Shown here in pieces: positions 22,824 through 35,900 of a stretch of DNA of 64,000 nt. Where the stretch lies: the NCBI GenBank assembly GCA_958450325.1, contig OY288249.1, positions 59,088,166 to 59,152,165 on the forward strand, read 5' to 3'. Made by a program: the position numbers and the translations under genes. This stretch comes from Agrostemma githago. Lineage: Eukaryota > Streptophyta > Magnoliopsida > Caryophyllales > Caryophyllaceae. Below the pieces are notes generated by a model that searched no databases, was not told the origin of the DNA, and saw nothing but the letters and a program-made list of their open reading frames with translations. Every line of letters starts with the position of its first letter. Within the stretch, counting starts at the first letter, position 1.

Positions 22824-23887
22824 TTAGAGGTAGTAGCGCTTCAGCTGGTCTAAGTTGGTTGGGTTGACGAATTCATTCTCGTCCAAGTCTGTCAGCATCA
22901 ATGCTCCTTCCGATATGATTTTCTTTACTAGATAGGGCCAAGCCCAATTGGGTTTAAACTTTCCTCTTAGGTCAACTGGTAATTATGCACTGACTGACTT
23001 GAGAACCAGATCCCCTTCCTTGATATTCCTGGGCCTCACCCTTTTGTTGAAAGCCCCCTGGATCCTCTTTTGGTATATTTGGATATTGTGGAGGGCCCGG
23101 GACCGCCGTTCGTCTAAAAGAACTAACGAATCGTATCGGGCTTGGACCCAATCGGCTTCAGGCACTTGGCTTTCAAGTAAAATCCTGAAAGATGGTACTT
23201 CCAACTCGACTGGTTGGACTGCTTCCATTCCGTACGTCAAGTAATAAGGAGTTGCCCCGGTTGCGGTACAGATTGACGTTCGGTACCCCCATAGGGCAAA
23301 AGGTATCTTGTCGGGCCAGTCCCAGTAATTATCAGCCATCTTTTTAACTATGGTTATAATTGTTTTATTAGCTGCCTCGACCGCTCCATTTGTTTGGGGC
23401 GGTAAGGCGAAGATGTATGCCTTTGGATTTTATATTTTGCTAGCAAAGTAGCGGTTTGAGCTTGGAAATGCATCCCGTGATCACTGATGAACTCGTGCGG
23501 GACCCCGTATCGGCATATAATCTTTTTCTGAATGAACTTAGCGACGTGCTTAACATTCAAAATCCGGTATGACTTGGCTTCGACCCATTTGGTGAAATAG
23601 TCGATAGCCACCAAGATAAAGCAATGACGTCCCGTCCCGGAAGGGTTTACTTTCCCAATTATATCTATTCCCCACGTCGAAAACGGCCATGGTGATGTCA
23701 TGGTGTATAGTAGGGATGACGGCATATGTTGCACGTTGGCAAAAATCTGACAGTTATGACAGTGTTTGACATATAACTGACAGTTGGTTTCCATGCTATT
23801 CCAGTAATATCCGAGCCTCATAATCTTCCGGACTAACATCTGGGCTTTCATATGTGGACCGCATTCACCATCGTGTACCTCGGTCAT
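22824..23887 (-). pseudogene. pol: Integrase region of the Tat pol, broken
   Basis: An HHCC-type zinc region (HxxxCGPH, then CQLYVKHCHNC) is followed by the core domain motifs WGIDIIG and FISDHGMHF, which hold the first two catalytic aspartates. The glutamate region (YRPKQMERS) is disturbed by a frameshift near 23340-23380. A second piece continues with LWGYRTS and TPYYLTYGMEAV and ends in a C-terminal LKRYYL stop at 22824-22826. Integrase would insert the cDNA; the frame breaks make this copy inactive. No chromodomain is seen, in line with the Tat lineage. Confidence 0.85.
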
Positions 23888-24519
23888 AACTTTCTCAGCT
23901 TGTATTTTGTCAACGCAAAGGAGGAGAGCCCCTGCGCGGTCTTTTTATATAATTGCACGTCGTCTGTACGGAGGAATTGGGTTGTTAACCTCCGTAGGGC
24001 TTTCTTGGTCCGATTTTCAGTTCTCGGAGGATATTCTCCCGTTGTCAAGTAGGTTAGAACAGCCTGATACCAAGGTTCTGGATCGATTATTTCGATGTCT
24101 TGGATAACGTGAATGTATGCCGGTTCGGACCATCTTTCGACGCAAATCGACATGCTGATCAGGTGCTCCGGAATATTCAATAAGGATGCCAATTTTGAGA
24201 GTGCATCCGCGAACTGATTTTCTTTCCAGGGTAGATAAATGTATTCCACCTTTTGGAATTGTTTTTCGAGAACCCTTACTCGCGCCTGATAGGCCACGAG
24301 ATTGGCGTTCCGAGTCTTCCATTTTCGGAGAGCTTGATTGATGACTAGAGACGAGTCACCGTGGACCCGGAGGTTTGTTACTCCTAAATCAGCGGCGGCT
24401 TGCAACCCGTGAATGCATGCTTCATATTCGGCTGCGTTGTTAGTCACGTCAAAATCCAGTTTGATTGATAACGTGTGCTCCCCTTTTGGTGATATTAGAA
24501 GAATACCGACTCCGAACCC
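23884..24519 (-). pseudogene. pol: Second (archaeal-type) RNase H of the Tat pol
   Basis: After a TGA at 24520-24522 the frame continues with GVGILLISPKGEH, then NAAEYEACIHGL, VHGDSSLVINQ and YLPWKENQFADALSKLAS. These are the catalytic D-E-D-D type motifs of a second RNase H placed between the normal RNase H and integrase. This dual arrangement is a hallmark of the Tat lineage. The stop separating YFDGASN from the rest is a single nonsense change, so the domain was intact until recently in evolutionary terms. Confidence 0.8.
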
Positions 24520-26443
24520 TCAGAAATTGGACGCCCCATCAAAATATAAATCCCATGTTTCTGTACCGGTATGGAATATGTCTTCATCTGGGAAAGACCA
24601 AGTGTCAGTATGCCCTTCTTCGATTACGGGACAATCAGCGAGGAACTCGGCTACTACCCGGCCCTTGATGGTTTTTAGCGGCACGAACTTGAGGTCAAAC
24701 TCTGCCAACATCAAAGTCCATCTAGACATTCTGCCACTGAGAATGGGCTTTTCGAATGGGTACTTGATGGGATCCATTTTGGATAATAATACATGTACCT
24801 CGTAACTGAGCATATAATGTTGGAGCTTTTTGGTGGCCCATACTAGGGCTAGGCATGTTTTCTCAAGCATTGTATACTTGCATTCGTACTCCAAGAACTT
24901 CTTGCTAATGTAATAAATAGCCCATTCTTCTGAGCCGACTGTCTGGGCCAGCATAGCCCCCATGGCTGTCTCGGTCGTTGTTATGTATAACGACAAAGGC
25001 AAACCGGGTTGAGGTGGCATTAATACCGGCGGTGCAGACATGATCTCTCTGATTTTATCGAAAGCCGTTTGACATTTATCGTCCCACAGTGTTCGTTCTC
25101 CTATCTTCAGTTTTTTGAAAATCGGTTCAGATACCATGGTTAACTTTGAAAAAACTGGCTGATGTACTGGACTTTCCCGAGAAACCCCCTTATTTCTTTT
25201 TCGGTTTTGGGTGGCTGCATCTCGGTAATGGCTTTGATTTTAGCTGGATCGACCTCGATGCCGCGTTGGCTAACGATATGACCCAGTAATTTGCCTGATG
25301 TTACTCTGAAGCTGCACTTTTGAGGGTTTAATCTCATGTTGTATTTGCGCAGTCGGGTAAAGAATTTTCTTAGGGCCGCGGTGTGGCCGCTTCGGTCTTT
25401 GGACTTGACAATCATGTCGTCCACATAAACTTCCACCTCCTTATGCATCATATCATGTAATAGATTTGTGGCAGTTCGTTGATAGGTGGCCCCGGCGTTG
25501 ATGAGACCAAATGGCATAATGGTATAACAGTAAGTCCCCAAGGTGTAATGAAGGTGGTCTTACTCATATCTTCTTCTACCATCTTGATTTGATTGTATCC
25601 GGCATACCCGTTCATAAATGATAAAAGGGCATGATCGGCCGTGTTGTCCACCAGTATGTCGATGTGTGGCAATGGAAAATCGTCTTTTGGACTGGTCTTA
25701 TTAAGGTCCCGAAAGTCTACACATATCCGCACCCTACCGTCTTTTTTAGGTACCGGCACGATGTTTGCAACCCAGTCTGGATATTCAGACACTTGTATGA
25801 AGCCGACTTTGAATTGTTTGTCGACTTCTTCTTTGACTTTGAGAGACCATTCGGGCCTCATTCTGTGAAATTTCTGTTTTACCGGCTTACACCCGTCTTT
25901 GATGGGTATACGGTGTTCAGCTATTTCCCGATCTATACCTGGCATGTCCTTGTAGGACCATGCGAAGACATCCTTGAATTCCTGGAGTAGGCTTGTGAAT
26001 TGTTGTCTCTCCTCGGGATCTAAGGATAAACCTAACTTAAGCATCTGAGGTTCTAAGGTTGTTCCCACATTGATGGATTCGGTTTCCTCAATTACCGGAT
26101 CTCGGGATTCCCTTTGCTCGAGTTGCTCGACCAGATGCGGAGGTAGAGGTACCTGTTCGTCGGGTTTCTCAATGTCATTGCATATAAAATTTTTGAGTTT
26201 GAAAGCATTTTGAAAATAAGACAAGTCGTAAGCAGAACGGTTATCGTTATTATTGATAGTAAATTTGGAAAACAGCTCGAAGAGAGCGGCCATCTGATCG
26301 TTAGTCAGTGGCGGGATTGGGAGTGCCCTCGGAACAGACCCCGAGACTCCTGCGGAAGTGACTTTGGGAAGAGGGGTTACAGACTGAACTCTAGCACCAG
26401 ACCCTCTAGACTCAGACTCAGACTCAGACTCGGTATCCGGCAT
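24520..26443 (-). pseudogene. pol: Reverse transcriptase and RNase H of the Tat pol, broken
   Basis: The RT starts after a linker rich in SE repeats (near 26400). Motifs in order are VPVPKKDGRVRICVDFRDLN, FMNGYAGYNQIKM, a frame break near 25541, MPFGLINAGATYQR and the active site YVDDMIVKS (near 25420). Then come LLGHIVSQRGIEVDP and, after another break near 25138, an RNase H with LYITTTETAMGAMLAQ in the usual first-aspartate region and FVPLKTIKGRVVAEFLAD. The usual D of the RNase H first motif (YLAVS/DASD type) is not visible. The protein would copy RNA to DNA; at least two frameshifts inactivate it. Confidence 0.87.
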
Positions 26444-26491
26444 GTCTCCTTCACCGGTGGTCAGCTTGTAGACTCGACCCTGGCTGTCAGT

Positions 26492-27606
26492 CTACTTGAT
26501 GGTTTTCCTCCATGCCCTTTTCCCGGTGTCAGAACCGATTTCAGAAATCAGCTTAGTTGGATCGAACCTGTTGATGCGGAGGATCAGGTTCACCAAATCT
26601 TCTTTAGGAGTGGGGATAGCCTTGTCTTCCCCGAATAGGAGCCCCAGCACAGGCTCAGCGTTGTCAGTGCCCTCTTTGGATTCAGCTTGCACGAGGGCAA
26701 ATATGTCATCTGGGATGAAATTGCATTCCCGAGCCAATTTGGTCTCGGGATATGTGATGGTGGGCTGGTATAGGCCCACTTGAACAGCCCCGAATACTGG
26801 AGTGACAAAGTAATCGGTTAGTCTTGGGCTGTAAGGGCCTAAGTAGGTACCCTTGATGATGCTGAAGGCCTTCTGAATACCGACCCGGACCACATTTCCC
26901 GGGGTTACAGCATACCCTAGGCCGAATCGTGATTCTCCGTCGTTTATGACCTCGATAATTTTCCCAGCTGGAAGATATGGCCTCGAAGTAACCCCTCGTA
27001 AGTAACCCAAGTTCTGCAGCATCATATCGATGCTAGTGGTGAAATAGGGCCTGAAAAGATATTCTTCTTTGATCATTCCCATGAAATCGAATCCTCGTGG
27101 GTCGGCCTGGCCTGTGACGTTGCAGCTAGCCACGGTTATGGGGGTAGCTTCCAGAGTAATGATACCGTCTTGTAGAGGCATCTTGACCTTTCTGTGGAGA
27201 GTAAAGGATACGACTTTGACCATATGGATCCAGGGCCTCCCGAGAAGTAGGTTGAAAGAGGAGGTGATATCGATCACCTGGAATTCTAGTTCTTTTTCAA
27301 ATGGCCCGTTATAATTGTTAGTTTAACGGCCCCAGCAACCAGTTTCGGGCTTCCGTCAAAAGCCTGGATAGTTTGCGCCGTCGGTAGGTAGTCGGCCTCG
27401 GTAATGCCGAGGGCCTTAGCGGTCCTTAAGGGAAGGACATTCACAGCGGACTCGTCGTCAATCAGGGTCATCGGGAGGTATTTCCCTTGGCAGATCACCG
27501 TGATGTATAGGGCCAAGTTGTGGGTGGCCCTGAATAGTGGTAAGTCGGACTCAGAGAAGGTAATAAGTGAGCCTTCTTCCTTGGATTCACCCTTGAGATG
27601 GGGCAT
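26492..27606 (-). pseudogene. pol: Aspartic protease region and linker of the Tat pol, broken
   Basis: The protease frame (27286-27606) carries TLIDDESAVNVLPLRTAKAL, where relatives have D-x-G-S-A at the catalytic site, so a glycine position reads glutamate. A frameshift near 27280 joins it to a frame opening with SSFNLLLGRPWIH, the conserved second protease segment. A roughly 200-residue linker ends at a TAG at 26492-26494. The protease would cleave the polyprotein; both the active-site change and the frame breaks argue against function. Confidence 0.75.
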
Positions 27607-27609
27607 GAT

Positions 27610-29478
27610 GGTGGGCTACCATTTCAGTAGAGGTAACCAGTGAGTCGACCTTGATTTGATCGAGAGCCTTAGGTGCTTCCCGATGTTCTTGCGAGCTAAC
27701 CAAAAGTTGCCATATGGTGAGATCAACTCGAGCCCTCTTCAGTTGCTTGACTAGAGCTGTGTCAGTGCTCGACTCTTCAAGGGCGTCCTCCGTCCTGGAA
27801 GGTTCAGTGACGGCTGTTGGGATAGGACGTCTGGTGATGGCAAAGTGGTTGCTGGCTAAGGCTTTGGACTTAACCTTTCGGACCTCCTCAGGGGTGATGG
27901 GGACAGCTTCCCCTTTAGGTAGGTAAATGTCGTCTTCATCATCAAACCAAATCCCGTTGATTTGCGGGATGAAAGGAGAAATGAGATGAGAACAGTCGAC
28001 TACTTCTCCGGTGAAGATGGCATGAGCACTGAAGTGGTTTTCTTTGTTGCTCGGTTTGTCCCCGGGCAATGGTATCTTCCCACTTTCGATTAAGTCCTGG
28101 ATGAGATGTTTCAATTTCCAGCACTTTTCAGTGTCGTGCCCATTACCTCGGTTATATTGGCAATAGGCCTGAATGTTATAGCTTTTGGACCACTTCTCTA
28201 CCGGGACTTCTGGAGTTGGGCCTATCGGCTGGATTAGGCCCTTCGAAGATAGCCTTTGTAAGGCGTATGTATAGCTGGTCCCTATATCAGTGAATACCCG
28301 AGTTGAAATATTCTTTTTGGATGAGGCATCTAGTAGATTAACCTCGTCGAAGATGCTGCGGGTTGCACCTGCAGATGTGGGCTTGCTGAAATTTACTTTT
28401 TTCGTGACATGAATAAAAAAAAGATTGATCTGATCCCGATCAGTAAATGATCTAATTACCACCCTTCTTTTCGTAGTTAAAAATACTATGATGACTCCGT
28501 TGCTTTATCTTTATTTTGTCTATAATTCAGCAATCCCAAAGTTTCTTTTTGATCAGAAAAATAAGGAAAAAAGACTTTTTTTACTCTTTGAAACTAAAAA
28601 AAAAGTCTTTTGGTATGAAAAAGGTTTGTGACGCTGAAACGGACTCCCCCCCAAAAATCGGGAATATTCTTCATGGATGAGCTGGCCTCTTGATACCCTT
28701 TGGTAGAGGCCTTAGTAAGGCCCTCTAGCCTTAAGTCATCCTCAATCCTCGTCCCTTCAGTCAGAGTGGCGAAGTTGGGTATGACAGCATACCGGAGATG
28801 GACCCAGTAGGAAGGGAGGAGATTCTTGACAAAGGCCTCCACTAAAACTTTTTCGTTGGGCTTGTCGACCAACTTCACACTTTCAGCCCTCCAACGTTGA
28901 AGGTATTTGGTGAAACCTTCTTTGGGTTCTTGGGCCATGACCTCCAAAGTACGCATCGTGGTCTGGATCTCGGTATTATCGGCGTAATTCCGAGCGAACT
29001 CCATCTCCACGTCGTCCCAAGTCTTGTATTTCTTGGAATTGAGCCTGTAGTACCAGGCTTTCGGATGCTTCTCGAGGGAAGAAGCAAACAGGTGCTTGAA
29101 CATGGTGGACTTCACTCCCTTGACGGCCATGAATTCCTTGAATGCCCGGATGTGAAGTACCGGGTCTTCGGTCCCATCAAACATTGGTAAGCCCGTAAGG
29201 TTGAGGTTGGCGGGCAGTTCATCATTCAGGGGTGAATAGGCACGGGCATTCTCCGTGTGAATGGTGTTGTTGATCGATAAGTGGACCAGTTCTTCCAGCT
29301 TGCGGATCGCGCTGACCAGTTCAGCTAGAGGCCTAGTAGTCTCAACCCCACCGCTAGGAGTCCCTTGTTCCACGACGCTTACACGGGTGACAATAGCTAT
29401 CTGGTCGGATTTGATAGCTGCCAGTTGGGTTTCAATATGAGCCAGCGAGGCTGTCAACTTGTCCAAAGCTTCTTGCAT
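27610..29478 (-). pseudogene. gag: gag of the large Tat element, split by a 240-bp insert
   Basis: The N-terminal part (28641-29478) starts at an ATG at 29476-29478. It has a coiled coil, then the capsid-type domain (MFDGTEDPVLHIRAFKEFM, WYYRLNSKKYKTWDDVEMEF, TKYLQRWR). The C-terminal part (27610-28401) has the nucleocapsid motif CQYNRGNGHDTEKC followed by KLKHLIQDLIESGK, matching the motif in the non-autonomous element. The two parts are separated by a foreign AT-rich insert at 28402-28640. Gag would package the RNA genome. With the insert, the reading frame closes early. Confidence 0.85.
28402..28640. other. AT-rich foreign insert inside gag, possibly organellar
   Basis: The block interrupts the gag frame between SMKNIPDFWGG and KVNFSKPTSAG. 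It is much more AT-rich than the flanking gag. It holds an inverted repeat (aaaaaagacttttttt with aaaaaaaagtctttt, about 28567-28610) that resembles plastid 3'-end hairpins. I could not identify the source. A filler piece from organelle DNA at a break repair site is one explanation; an AT-rich MITE fragment is another. The exact ends are uncertain by about 10 bp. Confidence 0.5.
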
Positions 29479-29756
29479 CTTGTGTTGGTGTCTGGTTTCC
29501 AGTGACCTGTCTGTAAGAATACCGCGTAATCAGAAACTAAACCAGATCCTGGAATAAAAGTACATCCCGAGCAAGGAAAGGAAATGACTCGAAAAGGACA
29601 CCTAGACGGGTGACTCGTGATAGGTGGGCCTTCCTTAGGATTCGGTATGTGGGCCGAGTCCTGTTCAAAGGAAGGTTCACGTGAGATATTCCCCAGACTT
29701 TGGACTCGAATGTGTAAACGAGCCTTCCTTCGTAGGAGTATGTTCTACGTAGGTGG
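29479..29756 (-). other. Leader of the large Tat element, inner part
   Basis: It matches, inverted, the leader of the non-autonomous relative (about 3341-3480). It ends at GGTGG, where the Tekay element begins; the leader resumes at 41466. Confidence 0.75.
29752..29756. repeat. Target duplication GGTGG, left copy
   Basis: GGTGG precedes the Tekay LTR and recurs at 41466-41470, after the Cassandra LTR rather than after the Tekay element. It therefore flanks the pair as a unit. Confidence 0.7.
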
Positions 29757-32565
29757 TGTAATCCCCTATAAATTCTAATGCGAAACAATGGCGGAATCAC
29801 TGTTTAGTTGGGATTAACACACTGATAACTAAATTTTAATAATAAAAAGGTAAGTCAGTACAACTGCCACTTTTTATAAAAAGGGCAAAAATTAAATTCC
29901 TCAAAAATGTTTAGCATACAAACCATAATAAAAAAAATAAATTCAACGGCGCAAGATTAAATGCCGCTCGCTAGCTCACACAACCCGAACAGATAATACC
30001 TGCCATGTTATAAACATAACAGCCACAATTCAGTGGGGAGTAACGACGACGTTCTCCCAGCCATATTACATGATATTAATGCACAGTTACTACTATATCA
30101 AAATAGTTGAAAAATGGAAAATATTTAAAATGATACGGTAAAATAATTCGAAATGATTGTCAACCTGCAAATCCATGTCAATCAATAAAAATAACGGCGC
30201 TATGGAAGTCAATCAGTGTAACGGAATAGACTTTCACTAGGATCATACTAAACTAGGTTCGAGAATTTAGTCAAAACAAATTAGACTTCAGTCTCTAACT
30301 AGGCAACTCAACTATAACAGGACTGCGTGCAGCGAGGTCCTGGCTTAAGTAATGTACACCCCTCCTGGACACCAACCGTAATCCAGTTCAACCCGACGGC
30401 GACTTACACGATGCGATATCTAAGTTTAAGGTCAAAATATACACACTCCTGAACACAAACCATGCTCAGTTCAACGACCAATGTGTCTCTAACTAGACAC
30501 ACCAGCTTTATAGTTGATGGCAAAACGTATACCCTAGACTGTATTACTCTACCCGTACACTTATCCTTATTCCATAACTCCAAAACAAAGCCGTTGACAA
30601 AACGTTCTAAAAAGAAAACTTTCTAATATAGGAAACTTTCTGATTTAGGAAACTTTCTATTTTTAGGAAATTTTCTATTTTAGGAAATTTTCTTGGAATA
30701 ACAATACGATGAAAATAGCGTTATAGAAAAATATCGAGAATAGTAATTTACTCTAACTATAAAGTAAATATTATTAATTTCGCAAACTACTACTTTCGGC
30801 CTTAACAATTTTTAAGTTCTAAATCGAGTATAAATTGTTTATAAGAAATATCGAAATATTTCACAAACGTATTATTATTATTATTATGAATTAGGGTGTT
30901 TCGAAAATATATAAAACTAAAATTCCCTATTTATTATTAGTTTCGACGGAACGAGTATAAAATAATGTTTTACGACAATCATCTTTATAAAAGTAATTTA
31001 TTTAACCTTCTTTATTTTATTAAACATTTAAATTATTTTTGAATAACATAAAGGGTGACTTAAGATGAAACGGTTAAATTTTTAGAAGGTTCGAAATTGC
31101 TGGAAAATTAAATAAGTTGCTGTAAAATCGTGTTTTAACGATTATTCACGATTTCGCTTAAAAATTGATTCTATCATTTAAAAGCTTCGAAAAATAGTGT
31201 AAAAATTACGATAAATAATTAAAACTAATATTTAGACAATCTGTCCAGAAAATAATTTTTTTCAAAATCTGAAAACTCGTTTTTAAAGGCTTTTACGGAA
31301 AACGCGTTAATAAACGTTAACGATTAAAAATAAAAGCTAAATTCAAAACGATTTGTGCACGGTTGTTAAAAATCATAACTTATCAAAGAAATAAAAATTT
31401 TCCAGAAAATTTTCAGTTTTAAAAAAAAAAAAAATAATCCAGAATTAAAAAAAAATAGGAAAAACCGTCTTTTAATCATCGGTTTCGTTTTAAAAGGTTA
31501 AACAACTATTTATCGCTCTTTTTATTTTATTAAATCTCGAATGTCACAAAAATAATTATTTTGTTAGAAAATATCAGAAACTTTATTTTGAATCGAGAAT
31601 AAAAAATAAAAATCAAAAATTAAAAGGAATATTCGGTTTTAACGATAAACGGTGTTTTAGGACTATTTATTTTTTTTCACCCACTTATAAAATTCGAAAA
31701 ATTACGAAAATTTACAGAAAATTAAATTTGGTCAGAATGTACGTACACAAAAAATTTCAGATTTAAATACGTAATTTAGGCATTTGAACATTAAATCGGT
31801 TTTAAATCGATTTTGTACGAAATCGGTTAAAAATCCATTAAACGACTCAAAAACTCGAAATCTGTAAAATTTATTTTTTTGGCAGGAACTTTAAAATTAT
31901 ATTAGTGTATCGGCCAAATATTATGATTTAATAACTATTATAACGATTTATTCGCTAATCTCGTAAAAACGAACATAACAACGAAATAATTGAAAATTAA
32001 CGATTCTAAAACTTTTAAATAAAAAAAATTAATGACATACTATAATAGCCAAACAAAACTTAAATTCTATACATGTAACTACGACAAAATATCAAGCAAT
32101 ACCGAGATCGTCGTGTTACCTTAATCAAGATCTGAGTCAATAATGTACTCGTCTTCCTCGGGGTTGTCTCGAAAACCTATAATAAAAAAATATGTATAAA
32201 AAGGTACAAGACCTTTATTAGCGTCGTAAATCGAGAAGTAGGAAGGAGGAATAGGGGTTTCGATGATTACCCTTGAACTAAGATGAACACGGAATGAAGA
32301 GAATGATCGAAAACGGGAAAAAAATGAAGAACAGTGCACTATTGTTGTTTACGTTCTTTTTTTTTTTTTGAGAAGAGAATAAGAGAACGTACATTGGATA
32401 TGGGATATGGTTGGAGTTTAAAAGGGGTTGGGTAACTTGTAATAAGATAAAGATGGAAATAGAGGAGTCGGTTTTGACTCTCAACCGACTACGAAAATAT
32501 CTCAGTCTGCTGAGGGAAACGGTCGGGTCTGCTACAATCTGAGCCCGATTCGCGATAAAAAATAA

Positions 32566-32621
<56 letters not shown>

Positions 32622-32901
32622 GGAAAACATATGAGAACGTGTTTATGAGAAAGAAGTATTAAAATCACGTTTCGAAAATAATTATATACGAAATCGCGTA
32701 GAAAAATATTAAATAGCAATTTCTCGAGATTAATTAAAATTCTCGCGAACAAGGAAATTAAAATTGGTTTTTGAACGAAAATTTATTAAAGTGTTATACG
32801 AAGATCGAAATTAAGCTGGATGAAAAATAACGAGACTCGATAAGAGTCGATTTAATCGCAACGGGACGAATATCAAAGTTGTAAATTTTACGGGTGTTAC
32901 A
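29757..32901 (-). repeat. 3' LTR of the Tekay element
   Basis: It starts TGTAATCCCC and ends GGGTGTTACA in plus orientation. It contains an (AAT)n microsatellite at about 32567-32620. Short open frames inside, including a poly-tyrosine one, are products of the microsatellite and are not genes. Confidence 0.92.
32567..32620. repeat. (AAT)n microsatellite in the Tekay LTR
   Basis: About 18 AAT units here against about 14 in the partner LTR (40410-40452). The length difference is the main divergence between the two LTRs. Confidence 0.85.
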
Positions 32902-32915
32902 ACCCTCCCCACTAA
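32902..32915 (-). promoter_or_regulatory. Polypurine tract of the Tekay element
   Basis: On the element's strand it reads agtggggagggt directly before the 3' LTR. Confidence 0.78.
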
Positions 32916-32971
32916 AAAGAAGTTTCGTCCTCGAAACTGGAAAAGACAGAAAGGAAGGAATCGAGATTACC

Positions 32972-35900
32972 TTACTCGAAGAGATGAGGATGCTTGGCTT
33001 GCATCGCCGCTTCGGTTTCCCAAGTTTCTTCTTCGAACTTGTTACAGCGCCATAAAACCTTCACCAAGGGTACAACTTTATTCCTCAAGCGCTTCTCTCG
33101 TCGATCAGTAATTCTCACAGGTCTCTCCTCGTATGTCAGGTCAGGTTCTACATCAACAATTTCTGGTTCTAGAACGTGCTCGGGGTCACTAACATACCTC
33201 CTCAGCTGAGATACGTGAAAGACGTCATGAACTTTGCCCATCGAAGCAGGCAACTCTAGCTTGTAAGCCACTTCACCTACCTTCTCGATCACGGGGTACG
33301 GTCCAATGAACTTAGGACTAAGTTTGCCTTTGATCCCGAATCGTTTCACTCCTTTCATCGGCGATACCTTAAGAAATACCAGATCACCAACTGCAAACTC
33401 CAGAGGTCGGCGGTGGACATCAGCATAGGATTTCTGACGATCCTGAGTAGCTTTCATCCTGGAACGAATTAATTCCACTGCGTCAACGGTCTCGGCCAAC
33501 AGATCAGGACCCAAAGTCTTCACCTCACCAGGTACGTCCCAACACAATGGGCTACGACACTTACGACCATACAGTGCTTCAAACGGGGCCATCTTGATGG
33601 AAGCATGATAACTGTTGTTGTAGGAGAATTCCACCAATGGAAGATGTCGGATCCAATTATCCTGAAAATCCAACGCACAAGCCCGTAACATGTCTTCTAA
33701 GGTCTGAATCGTCCTCTCGGATTGACCATCGGTAGCGGCATGAAAAGCGGTACTCATCAACAATCGACTTCCCAAGGCACTTTGTAATGCCTTCCAGAAT
33801 TTAGAACAGAACCTTGGATCTCGGTCGGACACGATCTCGAGTGGAACACCGTGATGACGGACCACCTCGGCAATATAGACTTCTGCAAGCTTCTCTAGAC
33901 TCCAAGTGTCACGGATAGGAACAAATCGTGCACACTTGGTCAAACGATCTATTATGACCCAAATACCGTTTCTTCCATTTACGGTTCTTGGTAATGCCAT
34001 TACAAAATCCATGGCTACACACTGCCACTTCCACTCTGGAACAAGGAGCGGTTGTAGCATACCAGCAGGTTTCTTATGTTCAAACTTAACCTGCTGACAA
34101 GTCAAACACTTGCTCACAAATTTGGCAATGTCGTCCCTCATGAATGGCCACCAGAAATGAAGCTTCAAATCTTTGTACATTTTACCACCTCCGGGATGTA
34201 CAGAATATCTCGATTTATGAGCTTCGGTCAAAATCTGCTTCCTGACTTCCACCTCATCCGGAACGACCCAACGGTCCCTAAACTTCAGAGCTCCACTAGA
34301 ATCCACAGAGAAATCGAGAGCTTTACCCTGTTTCATCTTCTCACGGATACCGGCAACGAGAGGATCTTCCAACTGTTTATCACGAATCTCCTGAAAAAGA
34401 GCCGGTTCAGCAACTAAGGCATTGATCCGCCCATCAGAACCTTTGATAACCACATCAATTGTCATCTTTGCGAACTCTCGGGACAGATCTTCAGAAATGC
34501 CAGAACATGGAGTTAAGGAATGTAGGATCTTTCTGCTAAGAGCATCTGCAACCACATTGGCTTTACCCTCGCAGTACACCAATTCAAGATCGTAATCGTT
34601 CACCAACTCTACCCACCGTCTCTGTCTCGCATTAAGGTCTTTCTGCGTAAAGAGATATCGTAGGCTTTTGTGGTCAGTGTACACCTTGCACCTCACTCCA
34701 TAGAGATAATGTCGCCAGACCTTTAGAGCATGAACTACAACAGCTAACTCAAGATCGTGGGTAGGGTAATTCGCCTCATGAACTTTTAACTGTCTAGAGG
34801 CATAAGCGACTACCTTACCACCTTGCATGAGAACACAACCCAAACCATGCTTAGAAGCGTCACAATAAACTTCAAAGTTAACACCTTCCTCGGGTAGGGT
34901 CAAAACTGGAGCAGTAGTAAGCCGTCTCTTAAGCTCGGAGAAGGCATCTTCACAGGCCTGGTTCCATAGGAACTTAGACTCTTTCTTAAGCAACTGAGTC
35001 ATAGGACGGGCCACCTTAGAGAAATCTTGAACGAATCTTCGGTAATATCCAGCAAGACCTAAGAAACTTCGAATCTCACCAACATCTTTCGGACTTGTCC
35101 AATTCTCGATAGCGGAAATCTTAGCCGGGTCCACTTTAATACCGTCTTTAGCAATGACATGACCCAAGAAAGCCACTTCAGAGAGCCAAAATTCACACTT
35201 AGAGAACTTAGCATACCACTTTTGATCTCGCAGGATGCCAAGAATGATCTTAAGATGCTCGGCATGCTCAGCCTCGGATTTAGAATAGATTAGGATGTCG
35301 TCAATAAAGACAACAACACACTGGTCTAGATACTCCCGGAACGTTCGGTTCATCTGATCCATGAATACTGCAGGAGCATTGGTCAGTCCAAAAGGCATAA
35401 CTTTGAACTCATAGTGTCCATACCTCGAACTGAAAGCCGTCTTGGGAATATCTGATTCACGGACAGGGATTTGATGATAACCCGATCTGAGATCGATCTT
35501 GGAAAATACAGAAGCGCCCTTAAGTTGATCGAAGAGATCATCGATTCTGGGCAAGGGATATTTGTTCTTGATCGTAACCTTGTTAAGGTCACAATAGTCA
35601 ATACATAAGCGCATAGTACCGTCTTTCTTCTTTACAAACAGTACAGGAGCACCCCATGGAGATGAACTAGGACGAATGAAGTCCTTCTCAATCATATCAT
35701 CCAACTGTTTACGCAATTCTTGCAACTCAGCTGGAGCCATTCTATAAGGAGCCTTGGCAATAGGGCCAGTACCTGGTACGAGCTCGATGGTGAATTCTAC
35801 ATCTCGCTCAGGGGGAATACCAGGTAATTCCTCGGGAAATACATCTGCATATTCACTGACTATGCGTACTTCCTCAAGTTTGGGTAATTCTGCAGTTACA

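Noticed and set aside
23354..23887. Integrase of the Tat element as a functional gene
   Set aside because: Frameshifts remove the glutamate region, and upstream pol is interrupted by several stops.
32489..32752. Poly-tyrosine protein (also 40333-40584)
   Set aside because: The run is the (AAT)n microsatellite of the Tekay LTR read on the minus strand.
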